NCBI RefSeq assembly: GCF_046035435.1
Contig: NZ_JBFNFH010000021.1
DNA: 28,827 nt
Source: Helcococcus bovis
GTDB taxonomy: Bacteria > Bacillota > Clostridia > Tissierellales > Peptoniphilaceae
Direction: 5' to 3' (one strand)
Translations under genes and position numbers: made by a program
Notes under the pieces: model-generated
The model's database searches: none
Told to the model about the DNA's origin: nothing
The model's input: the letters and a program-made list of their open reading frames with translations, nothing else
Shown: positions 1-9,600 of the stretch, in pieces
Numbering within the stretch: position 1 is the stretch's first letter
How the letters are laid out: each line of letters begins with the position of its first letter

Positions 1-1
1 T

Positions 2-712
2 AGTGAATTCTATATAAAAATAAATAAATTAATAGATAATAAGATAAAATCCTATAGTTGGGATGATTTATTAATCAGAAATAGTAGTTTATTTCCAGCT
101 TTAATCTATATAGATTCATTCAATATAGATATGCATAAAAAATCCGTATTTGATGAATCATTGCCAAGTTTTTTTAGTTATTTAAATCTAAGAGCTCCAT
201 ACAGAATGTTGGAAATTTACACATATATCTACTTGTATTATAAATCAAAATCAAATAATAACATAGAAGAGATATTAAAAAAAAATATTTTAGGTAAAAA
301 GAAAAATATTAATTTACTAAATTATATGGATATATACAGTATAACCCATGAGCTTTTTTATATACATCTACTAATAAAAAATAATAATTTAATATCTATT
401 TACTTTGATAAAGAAAAAAAATTTATAAAATCTTACTTACTTGGGATAATCACATTTATAAATTTAGAAGGACATTTTGATCTACTAATAGAATTAATAT
501 TATGTTTGGCATTATTTGATTTTAAATTTTCTTATGATGAAATTTTTGTAATAGAAAAATCTCTTGAAAATATATTACAAAACACTAAAAAATCCGGCGG
601 AATTATCCCTCATAAAAAATATAACAAAAAAATTGATATAGATTTTTTTGATCTATATCACACTACTTCAGTTGCAAAAGGCATGGTAGATGCATGGAAG
701 AAAAAACTCTAA
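2..712 (+). CDS. Unknown helical protein, 5'-truncated by window edge
   Basis: The reading frame is open from base 2, so the gene begins outside the window; the first internal ATG is at 131 but coding continues upstream of it without a stop. The product looks all-alpha, rich in Ile, Lys and Asn, with hydrophobic helices and no signal peptide. A motif 'ITHELFY' lies mid-protein, and near the C-terminus a 'GGIIP' segment is followed by 'DLYHTTSVA'. That arrangement reminds me of the alpha/alpha-toroid-like DUF6895 type of protein, but this is recall and not shown here. The C-terminal third resembles that of the third gene of this set, so the two may be paralogues. The stop overlaps the next gene by 19 bp, indicating an operon. 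Base composition is much more AT-rich than the rest of the window, suggesting acquired DNA. Function unknown. Confidence 0.6.
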   Translation, partial: SEFYIKINKLIDNKIKSYSWDDLLIRNSSLFPALIYIDSFNIDMHKKSVFDESLPSFFSYLNLRAPYRMLEIYTYIYLYYKSKSNNNIEEILKKNILGKKKNINLLNYMDIYSITHELFYIHLLIKNNNLISIYFDKEKKFIKSYLLGIITFINLEGHFDLLIELILCLALFDFKFSYDEIFVIEKSLENILQNTKKSGGIIPHKKYNKKIDIDFFDLYHTTSVAKGMVDAWKKKL

Positions 713-1359
713 AACCTTTAATTGAAAATAAAATAATAAAAATATTGAAAAAAAAACTTACCATAGAGCAATATATTGACCAATTATTTAATATATCACT
801 AGGTATTTTTTTTAAACTATTTAAATATGATGATGTTATTATAAAAATTTATAATAAATTTTATGAAACATTTGATGTATGCGAGTTAATAATAACAAAC
901 GAAATTTATTATACGAAATTAGTATACATTAATTATGTATTTAACAAATCTGATTTCAACACTTCCACAAAAAGTGAATTAGATTTAATAAATGAATATT
1001 ATATAAATGTTTATAATGATATATCAGAAAAAAATTTTATCAAAAATAATATTACTAAACTTATAGAAAAAAATATAGAAAAAATGATTGAAAATATAAA
1101 TTATACTCCAATAGAATATTATGAAATTATTAACTTATATTTATTTTATAACATGAAAAGTATCAGCGTTGAAAAAAAGGATAAAATTATTTCTTTTTTT
1201 TACTTTAGATATATAAAATATAAGGACTATAACTATCTAATTTTAGCATTATTTTTTGAAAATAAAAAAGATATATTAAAAAAAAATTTAGAAGAAATAC
1301 TAAAAAAAGATATAAATCTTTTTTCATTAGAATTGATAAAATGGAGCATTTATGATTGA
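694..1359 (+). CDS. Unknown Lys/Ile/Asn-rich helical protein
   Basis: This 221-residue protein of unknown function starts 19 bp inside the preceding gene and ends 8 bp inside the next, so the three are probably translated together. There is no strong Shine-Dalgarno sequence; an AAAAGG stretch lies about 12 bases upstream of the ATG, so translational coupling is the likely route. The predicted protein is all-helical, with long runs of Lys and Ile and many Tyr and Phe, no signal peptide and no clear membrane span. I see no catalytic motif. It could be a helical-repeat scaffold like its neighbours. Codons are almost entirely A/T-ending. Confidence 0.6.
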   Translation: MEEKTLKPLIENKIIKILKKKLTIEQYIDQLFNISLGIFFKLFKYDDVIIKIYNKFYETFDVCELIITNEIYYTKLVYINYVFNKSDFNTSTKSELDLINEYYINVYNDISEKNFIKNNITKLIEKNIEKMIENINYTPIEYYEIINLYLFYNMKSISVEKKDKIISFFYFRYIKYKDYNYLILALFFENKKDILKKNLEEILKKDINLFSLELIKWSIYD

Positions 1360-1879
1360 TAAAATTTTAGATAATTATATACAGGCACTTAAAAATCAAC
1401 AGATCTATAAAGATATAATTATAAACAAAGAGGATAGTTATAGTATATTACTACATATTGTATACTATGATATTTTTATTCAAAACAAAAAAAATTTTTT
1501 AGAACAAGAAAATTTAATATTTTTTGAATCAGATGATGAAAAAATTGTTGATTTAATAAGAAATAGAATACTTTATTATTCAAAAAAAAGTAATGAAAAA
1601 TTTTGTGAAATGAATAGACTATTTTTATTAGGAAATGTAACATATTATTTTCAAGAATATAATTTATTCTTAGGTAGCCTTATATTAGCTTTTTTAATTA
1701 AATTTATTAAAAAAAATGATTTATTGATAACTCAAAATATTGAATTTTTAATGATGCAGAAGAAAAAAGATGGAAAAATAGGATATATTAATCCATTGAA
1801 CGATAATAGTCTATTAGATTTTGAAGAATTTTATAAGTTAAATTATTTTAGCTATAATGTAATTAAAAAATTAATTTAG
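1352..1879 (+). CDS. Unknown helical protein, probable paralogue of first gene
   Basis: This 175-residue protein starts 8 bp inside the preceding gene, with a TGGAG ribosome binding site six bases before the ATG. By eye, its C-terminal part (about residues 100-150) lines up with that of the first gene of the set: a hydrophobic helix, a charged helix, then 'KKKDGKIGY' where the first gene has 'KKSGGIIPH'. The similarity suggests a duplicated alpha-helical domain. No enzyme motif, signal peptide or clear transmembrane segment is visible. It is followed after 8 bp by the start of a broken ABC exporter gene. A role in making or exporting a peptide is possible from this context alone but is not shown. 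Confidence 0.6.
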   Translation: MIDKILDNYIQALKNQQIYKDIIINKEDSYSILLHIVYYDIFIQNKKNFLEQENLIFFESDDEKIVDLIRNRILYYSKKSNEKFCEMNRLFLLGNVTYYFQEYNLFLGSLILAFLIKFIKKNDLLITQNIEFLMMQKKKDGKIGYINPLNDNSLLDFEEFYKLNYFSYNVIKKLI

Positions 1880-1887
1880 GAGTAATT

Positions 1888-2058
1888 ATGAAAAAATATT
1901 AAATATTGGAACGATTTTGATCATTTTAACCGATCTGATTGGTGCATCAATTCCTTTTGTTGTAAGTAAAGTAATAGATGGTTCAAATAATTTATTTGTT
2001 TTTTTAGACAATAAAATTTTAAATTTATCAAATTTAATTTTCCTAATTTTAGGTATAC
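1888..2058 (+). pseudogene. Truncated, frameshifted ABC exporter membrane-domain gene
   Basis: A good ribosome binding site (AGGAG, seven bases before the ATG at 1888) leads into ATG-AAA-AAA-TAT-TAA, a four-codon dead end. If the A6 run had seven As, the frame would open into a protein beginning MKKILNIGTILIILTDL, followed by a segment ending 'VVSKVID', which looks like the first membrane helix and 'ID' turn of an ABC exporter. Similarity is lost at about 2056, where a palindromic element begins, and the ATP-binding domain is absent. The gene is therefore dead twice over, by a one-base loss and by truncation. Its RBS and 8 bp spacing show that it was the fourth gene of the AT-rich operon. Confidence 0.55.
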
Positions 2059-2128
2059 AAAACCAAAGACACAGTCAAGGGCGAATTTTTAGCGAAGTAA
2101 ACCCTTGACTTTGCATTTGGTTTTTTTT
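2059..2128 (+). repeat. Palindromic element, terminator-like
   Basis: Two nested inverted repeats are visible: AAAACCAAA (2059-2067) with TTTGGTTTT (2116-2124), and AGTCAAGGG (2073-2081) with CCCTTGACT (2102-2110). The loop carries GCGAA twice. Eight Ts follow on the plus strand, so it could act as a terminator for the upstream operon. It sits exactly where the ABC exporter gene breaks off and is richer in G+C than its surroundings, so it may be a small mobile palindrome (REP- or MITE-like) or a deletion junction. Confidence 0.6.
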
Positions 2129-2209
2129 ATTCTTCAACAAAGAAAATTAAATTCTACCTTCAAAATAAATAAATAATTGAGATATTATATTAATCTTCTT
2201 ATATATTCT

Positions 2210-2612
2210 GGATATTTAAAATATGTTGAGAGTTAAGCCCAGTTATTCTTCCAACTTTTTACACATCCATGATATTTCCTTAAAACCATTTATGTTATAT
2301 CCTAAAGCTATATATACAGCTTTTTTTACTACTTTCATTTCTTGTATTTATTGAAAGTGGTGTTTGTCCATATTCATATTCCCAATGCTCATCAAGTTCT
2401 GATTTTAACATGCTTTCTATTGTTTCTCCTAGCAAGTCTTTTAATGTTTCGTATATCTTGAGCAGTTTTTATATCATATAACTCTATTAATTGTTTTTCT
2501 AATCTACTTTTTGCTGTTTCCGGTCTTTTTCTTCCCATAAAAAAATCTTCCTGATTAAGTTTATATTACCTTAATCAGAAAGATTTTCATACACAAAATT
2601 TGTTACAGTCTC
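2210..2612 (-). mobile_element. Decayed IS256-family insertion sequence
   Basis: Read on the minus strand, the element begins at 2612 with GAGACTGTAACAAATTTTG, the presumed terminal sequence. Next comes a hairpin (CTGATTAAG, 10-base loop, CTTAATCAG), then an ATG at 2538 starting MGRKRPETAKSRLEKQLIEL. After about 28 codons the frame shifts and continues as 'ETLKDLLGETIESMLKSELD' and 'EYGQTPLSINTRN', recognisable as the N-terminal domain of IS256/mutator transposases. It then jumps to 'AVYIALGYNINGFKEI', a piece from further along the same family, so roughly 100 codons with catalytic residues are deleted. It is a non-functional remnant; the left boundary is uncertain. Its outer 64 bp recur exactly at 25119-25182. 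Confidence 0.75.
2549..2612. repeat. 64-bp direct repeat, copy 1 (IS256-like end)
   Basis: This stretch is identical, base for base, to 25119-25182; with one mismatch the match extends inward to 2541 and 25111. It contains the presumed terminal sequence of the insertion sequence and the CTGATTAAG/CTTAATCAG hairpin just before the transposase start. Both copies have the same orientation. Confidence 0.9.
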
Positions 2613-2673
2613 TTTTAAGTAAATATAAATGATACCTAGCAGATCCATAAATCTTGGTGGGTACCATTTTATT

Positions 2674-3513
2674 CTATATCTTATCAAGCCATTCTAATAC
2701 ATATTTAGCTTTATTTTTCATAACATTAATCTGTTTTTCACCATAACTTATCGCCCATGGCAAAGATCCCAGCTCATTTGATGAAATGTATAATTTCATC
2801 AAATTCCAAAATTCTTCCGGGATTTCATTATTAAAGTATCCGTCTATCATTCCTCGTGAAAAATGTTCAAAGTCCTTTATAGACCAAACTATACGATTAA
2901 ACTCTTCCCACGGATCACCTTTATCAAATTTTTCAAAATCAATTATATAAAGCTTTTCATCATTTCCTATCATCATATTTCCAATGTGAAAATCCCCATG
3001 ATGTATTGAAATTGGTCTATTTTTAAGCAATTTTTTATTTTCATTTATATATTGAATGAATCTATCCCCATTTTCATATTTTTCAGAACACTCCAAATAA
3101 CTATTTATCTTTCTTTCCATCTTTTTACTAAAATATTCTTCCCAATCAAACGTATTTTCTACAGGTATTGAATGAATTTTTTGTAGAGTTTTCCCTGCTT
3201 CAACTCCATATTCATACTGTTTTTCATTTGATAATTTCGCCATTTTTTCTTCAGCATCAACGCCATCAATCCAAGAAATAATCGTATAAACAAAGTTTTC
3301 ATCTTTACTTATTTCAATAGGTTTACACATATCTATTCCTGTTTCTTCTATTTTTTTCATACAATTAAATTCCTTAATCTTATCTTCAAGATTTTCAATA
3401 GAGGAAACTCGCAACAAATATTTTGTAGAATCTTCTGATATAACTTCATATTTTTCATCATATGACCAACCTTTATCGATCAATTTTTTGTTAATTATTT
3501 TAATATTTTCCAT
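2674..3513 (-). CDS. APH-superfamily small-molecule phosphotransferase
   Basis: This 279-residue cytoplasmic kinase-like protein belongs to the aminoglycoside phosphotransferase/choline kinase superfamily, which moves the gamma-phosphate of ATP to a hydroxyl of a small molecule. The catalytic loop HGDFHIGN (residues 172-179) matches the HxDxxxxN pattern, and the metal-binding Asp is D192 in IDFEKFDKGDP. Length is normal for the family. The start is supported by a GGGGG ribosome binding site. The substrate cannot be told from sequence: it could be an aminoglycoside, macrolide or another metabolite, so resistance should not be assumed. It is read in the same direction as the adhesin gene but lies beyond a strong terminator and probably has its own weak promoter. 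An IS remnant lies immediately downstream. Confidence 0.85.
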   Translation of the reverse strand: MENIKIINKKLIDKGWSYDEKYEVISEDSTKYLLRVSSIENLEDKIKEFNCMKKIEETGIDMCKPIEISKDENFVYTIISWIDGVDAEEKMAKLSNEKQYEYGVEAGKTLQKIHSIPVENTFDWEEYFSKKMERKINSYLECSEKYENGDRFIQYINENKKLLKNRPISIHHGDFHIGNMMIGNDEKLYIIDFEKFDKGDPWEEFNRIVWSIKDFEHFSRGMIDGYFNNEIPEEFWNLMKLYISSNELGSLPWAISYGEKQINVMKNKAKYVLEWLDKI

Positions 3514-3564
3514 TCAACACCCCCTTTTAAATTTAATTATGCTTTATTTGATGCATTTATAGAC

Positions 3565-3628
3565 AAAAATTGCTCAAGCAATTTTCTTTAATATTTTAAT
3601 ATATAAAGAAATGCTTGAGCAAATTTTT
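3565..3628 (-). terminator. Strong terminator after the adhesin gene
   Basis: An 11-bp stem, TTGCTCAAGCA (3570-3580) with TGCTTGAGCAA (3612-3622), is extended inward by an AAAGAAA/TTTCTTT pairing. On the minus strand it is followed by a run of Ts; on the plus strand a T-run also follows, so it could work both ways. It separates the adhesin transcript from the APH-type gene. Confidence 0.85.
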
Positions 3629-3656
3629 TATAATTTATACTTTTTAAATTTATAAA

Positions 3657-6600
3657 TTACATATTTTCTTTTCTTTTTTTTCTTATTGCAAAAAGTGCTA
3701 CCATTGACATTGCAAATGCTAAAACACTAACCTTTACACCACTATCTGATGTATTTGGATTTTGTCCATTAGGTTTATTATCAACTTGTGGTTTTTCATC
3801 TTTCATTTCACATACTGCAGGTTTTGGTGCTCTATAGCTCCATTCTGTTACAGCATCTGCTGAGAATTTATAACCATCTTTTGCAATAGCTTTTACTTTT
3901 ACAATTTGTCCGTATTCATAACGATATACGCCATCTTTATCTGGTTTTACTTCTGTACCATCTTCAAGAGTAACAATATAAGTAATACCTTTATCCTTTT
4001 TAACTACTAACCATGGTTTAACAGCACAGTTTGAAGGATCTAAGACTTCAGGTGTTATAAATTCAACTCCAGGTGTTACAGTAATTATAATTGGATCAGT
4101 TGGTGTAACTTTTTCTTTTACAGTTACCGGTACTTTCACATGATCTTCACTTCCATCTGGATATTTTACTGTTACGTCGATGTTAAATCTTCCTGCTGTT
4201 TTTCCATCTGGTAATTTTTGTCCTGGATCTACTGAAATTTCTGGTTGTTTTTCAGCATCTTTTGGATATCCTGGTACTTCTACCGCGTTTTTAACATCGT
4301 CATTTGTTGTTGATTCTCCATTTGGTTTAACTATTGGTGTTACCTTTGGTTCGTAAATTTCATTTTCTTTCTTTACTGGTTCTTTTACAGTTACCGGTAC
4401 TTTCACATGATCTTCACTTCCATCTGGATATTTTACTGTTACGTCGATGTTAAATGTTCCTGCTGTTTTTCCATTTGGTAATTTTTGTCCTGGATCTACT
4501 GAAATTTCTGGTTGTTTTTCAGCATCTTTTGGATATCCTGGTACTTCTACCGCGTTTTTAACATCGTCATTTGTTGTTGGTTCTCCATTTGGTTTAACTA
4601 TTGGTGTTACCTTTGGTTCGTAAATTTCATTTTCTTTCTTAGTAGGATCATTTACAATTACAGGTACTTCAACATGATCTTCTGTTCCATCTGGATATTT
4701 TACTGTTACATTAATATTAAATGTTCCTGCTGTTTTTCCATCTGGTAATTTTTGATCTGGATCAATTAAGATTTTTGGTTGTTCTTCAGAATCCTTTGGA
4801 TAATTTGGGACTTCAACAGCTTTCTTAACTTCATCTTCTGTTGTTGGTTCTCCATTTGGTTTAACTATTGGTGTTACCTTTGGTTCGTATTTATCCATAT
4901 CTTTTTGTTCAATTACTAATGGATTTGTATTTGCACTCTTATCTGATACTGAAACTTTTACAGGTTTATCATTATCATCTTTATGTGATAATGATTCTCC
5001 ATCAACTTTATCTGTTGTAATTTCATATTCTTTGAAATCTTTAAATGGTACATATACTTCCATACCATTTTTATCTTTTAATGTAACAACTAAATCTGTT
5101 AAATCAAGATTTTCTCCATCTTTATATGTTAATTTAGGTTGTTCTTTAATTGATATTTCAGAGATGCTGTCTTTATCAAATCCTACTATATCTGTCCAAT
5201 CCTGTTTTTGAATCTTATCAGCTTTTGCAATATATTCTAAATCAGCTGGAGACATAGGTATTGCTTTAATTTCATCAAGACTATTGAATCTTGTATCATC
5301 TTTATCAGTCCATCGTGGGTTTCTGTATTCTTTTTCATCTGAAACTTTTATTTCAGGGAAAATATTTTCCGGTAATTTATCATTTGCTTTTACTGCATAA
5401 ACTTTACCAAATTTAGCATCATCAGCAATTCCTTCACCTTTGTTGATGCTTAATTTATAGAAGTTTTCTGGTAATTTTCTATCTTTATCTGCTGGTGTTA
5501 TTTCATCTCCACTCTTGATAAATCTAGCTGTTCTTACTTCTTTGTCAGCTACAGTTTCACCTTTAGCATCTGACCAGTACCAGAATGCATAACCTTCAGA
5601 AGCCTTTGTTTCTGGTAATTTTACATCACTCCATTTTGTATCTTTCTTTACTAGAGCAGAAATTACTGATTGTTCTTTTACATCTCCTAATGTTAATGTT
5701 CCACTATTTTCTGGTGTTACATTAAATGCTACAACAATATATTCGCTTCTTACAATATTTTTTCCATCTTTATCAACTTTTGGAATGTTATTATCATTGT
5801 CATCTGTTGGATTCTTTGGATCTGTTGGATTATATGGTATAACATTTTCTGTTGAATTTGGTTTTACTGCTAAGTTTTCTGTATTTGCTGTTTTATTACT
5901 ATTAGCATGTGTAACAACTACTGGTTTATTATTATGATCTTGTACTGTTAAATCTGCTTTATCAACTGGATTTGTTGTCAAACCATAATCATTAAATTTA
6001 TCGAATGGTACATCTTGTGTATTACCATCTTTATCTTTTAATGTAACAACTAATTTGCTCAAATCTAATTTATTACCTTCATTGTATGATAATGTAGGTT
6101 GTTCTTTAATAACAACTTCTACAACATTATTATTATCAAATTTAGCATTTGTTGCTGATGCCTTAAATTCTGTTTCAGAAGTTATTACTTTATCCCAAGG
6201 ATTTTCTTCATTCCATTTTGGATCTTTAAATCCATCATTAGCTTCTAATGCTGGGAATTTATCTTGTGATAATTTTGTATCCTTAAATACTGCATAAGTT
6301 TTTCCGAATAAATCATTATCTTTAATAGATGCTTGATCTTTACTTACTGTAACTTTGAATACTCCATCTGGTAATGTAGCATCTTTTTCAACTTCTTGTC
6401 CATTTGTCAAGAATTTTGCTTCATATACATTTCCATTTTCAACATTTGCAGTTTTTTCTGGAATTAATGGTGACCACATCCAAAATACATTGTTTTCTTT
6501 TGCCTTTGGTGTTGGTACTGTTACTTTTTCCCATGTTAAACCTTTTTTAACTAATACAGATATTGATTCTTTATCAATTAATTCAGCTAAAGTTAATGTT

Positions 6601-9600
6601 CCCTTAGCTCTATCTTCTGTCTTGAATCCAATAATATTATATAATCCTTTTTCAACAATCTTTCCATTTTCATCTTGATTTGGAATCTTTGGATCATTGT
6701 CATCTGTTGGATTTTTTGGATCAGAAGGTTCATATGGAATTACTTCTTTATCTGTTAAATGTGATTCAACAGTTTTTGGATCAGCATTTGTTGGATTTTT
6801 ACCATCTTCTGTAAATGTAGCGTCTACTTTATCTCCAGTTTTTAATGTTTTACCTGCTGGTACTTGACCATCATAATGAACATTATCTGTTGTATTAAGA
6901 TCAATTGTATATGCTTCACTTCCATCTTTTGGAGTAACTGTTACAGTCATTTTACCTTTTGAAGTACCTGCTGGAACATTTACAAATATTGTCTTATCAT
7001 TTGCAGCTGGCTGTTTTATTTCTGGTTTTGCAGATTGTTCTTTATCTTTATATGTTGCTTCTACATTTCTATCACTTGTTCCAAATGTAGTTTCATCGAA
7101 TGCAAAATCTTTTGTATCTTGTGTCCACTTATCAAATTCTTTTGTATCAATATTTGATTTAGGATCTTGAACTTTATCTTTTAGTTCTGATAATTTTGTA
7201 TCTTTGTGAACCCAAAATGCTTTCTTTTGTTTACCGTCATCAAATTTACCATCTTTAGCATCAAATACTGCTAAGAAATGATTTTCTGATGGTTTTTGTC
7301 CAGGATTTACTGGATCTGCAACATCAATTATTTTTGCTATAACTGTTGTTTCAGCTTTTTCACTTGGTGTTTTATCTTTTTCTGTTAATACAGCATATAT
7401 TTTTTGATCTTTATTCAATGGTTGATCTAAAGTTAATGTATAACTTCCATCTTTATTATCTACTATTTTTTCTGCAGGAACTGGTTGTCCACCTACGTTT
7501 ACAGTTAATGTTCCTGAATTTGCTTTTATTGTTACTTTTGTATCTCCTTCAGTTGGAGTTTCAATAACTGGTTTTGCAGATTGTTCCATTTTTTGTACAT
7601 CTGCATTTACTTCTAAGTCATTTGTTATTTTTGTATTAGCATCTAATTCTGGATTCCATTTTACAAACTTAAATCCTTCATTTGGTTTTACTGTTGGAGC
7701 TGAATCTTTAATGTCTGCTAATGTTTTATTAGCTGATTTTAATACATAGAAAGTTCCATTTCCTTCTAATGAAGCATTGTCTCCTGACTTAAATGTAACT
7801 GTTGCATATAAGTCTGGATTTGGATTTGGAGTTGTATTTGGATCTACTGGTCCAACCACTTTATCTAGATATTGTGCAACATATGTTTGTCCTACTACTT
7901 TAGCTCCATTTTCTGGTAATGCTGGAGTCCATTTTTCGGCAAATACTTTGCTTTCATCTTTATATTCTGGTGTTGGTACTACCAATCCTTTTTGTACTGC
8001 CTCTTCCCATGTTAATGTATCTTTTACATTGTATGCTTTCTTTGTTCCTAATTCTACTTTTGGATTAGGATCTAATTTCCCATCTTCAGTTGGATCAAAT
8101 ACTACTAACACATATCCTTCTGGTGTTTGTGGATCGTTTGGATCTGTTTCAAATACATCTCCATTTACTACTGTAAATTTAGCTACTAAATCTTGTGTAG
8201 AGCTACCTTGTAATCCATCAGCAGGAACTGTCATAGTTACAGGTACGTCAATTTCTTTTCCTGGAAAAGCATCGTCTGGAACTTTTACAGTAACTTCACC
8301 AGTAGTTGGGTTAACACTTATTTCATATCCTTCTGGTATTTGATATCCTTCTTTTATTGCAAAAGTTGCACCTTGAGATACTGGTTTCTTTTCAACTTCA
8401 GTTGTAGAAGTATTATCTCCAGTAGGAGCATTATTTATTTTTTCTTCGCCTGGTTTTACTTCCGCAGGTTCATAAGAATATACGTCCATTACTACAGCTA
8501 TGAAACTATCTACAAGGATTGCATCTTCCAATGCTTTGCCCGTACTTGTTTCTAAGAATACAGCAGATGTGTATACTGAAGATTTATCTAAATCTTGTGG
8601 CACTGTTATTGGGAATGATTCCAATGTTCCATCGTCACTAGATAAAACTTTCTTAACTTCGCCAATTTGTTGACCATCTTTGAACCACGTAATTTTGTAA
8701 TTTGTAGATGATATTAAACCAACGGTTTTAGTATTAGCTGTATTTTTTGGAATAGCATAATTTAATTTTGTATCATATTCGATTACATTATGACTTGGAT
8801 TTGCAGCTAATAATACAAATTTTTGTTGGAATATATTTGCTGATGCATTAACATCAGCAACCAAGTCCCCTGAAGTTCCATACACTGGTTCTTTGAACAT
8901 AGCCATTGGGAATGCAGGACTCCAATAATTATATCCTTCTGAATCCACTGGGAATGCATACATATATTCTACATTTATATGTCTATTTAATTGACCTAAT
9001 GTACCATTCCATTGCATTAAATTGTCATGTCTGTCATCTTCCCAACTTACTAATTGACCATATTGTTCTTCGGTTACTCTGCTTCCTTTTTTGTCTCTAC
9101 TTACACCATATAGACCTCTAAATGGAATATAATATGAACCATCAGCTTCAACAGTACCTACTACAGTTTCAGCTATAGCACTTCCTTTTATTCCTGTTTC
9201 TTGTTCATATTGTTTAACTATTTCTTTTTGTTGATTCTTGAAATCGTCTAGAGTTGCCGTTTTGTTTGCTTTTCTCCATGTGTCAAATCTTCTAGCTACT
9301 TCGTCATTAACATAAGAAACTGCAACCTTTTTACCTACTGCATATATATCTGCATTTTCTTTAAAATATTGATTAGCTAAGGCACCTGGGTTTTCTCTAT
9401 TTTCATACCATACAGATCCTCTATAAGTACCAAAGTTACCTTTTTTTGGCCAAATTCCAGTATCTAAACGTTGTTGATTAGAATCAATTGCATATTGCCA
9501 TTGATCTCTTGGTTTTGCTAACCAATCTAATTCATTTTCATGTCTTTCTTGAAGAACTATTTGAGCTCCAGATACATTTTCTATTCCTACAGTGAAATTC

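Noticed and set aside
1888..2108. Programmed frameshifting at the A6 run of the exporter gene
   Set aside because: The frame is lost again at the palindrome after about 55 codons, so no functional product would result; plain mutation is simpler.
2674..3513. Calling the APH-type gene an aminoglycoside resistance gene
   Set aside because: The kinase motifs only show the superfamily, which includes choline and other small-molecule kinases; nothing here identifies the substrate.
4512..8555. Several plus-strand open frames of 70-190 codons within the adhesin gene
   Set aside because: They lie antisense to a complete, well-supported 2157-codon gene with repeats and a signal peptide, have no RBS and read as low-complexity Leu/Ser/Phe-rich text.
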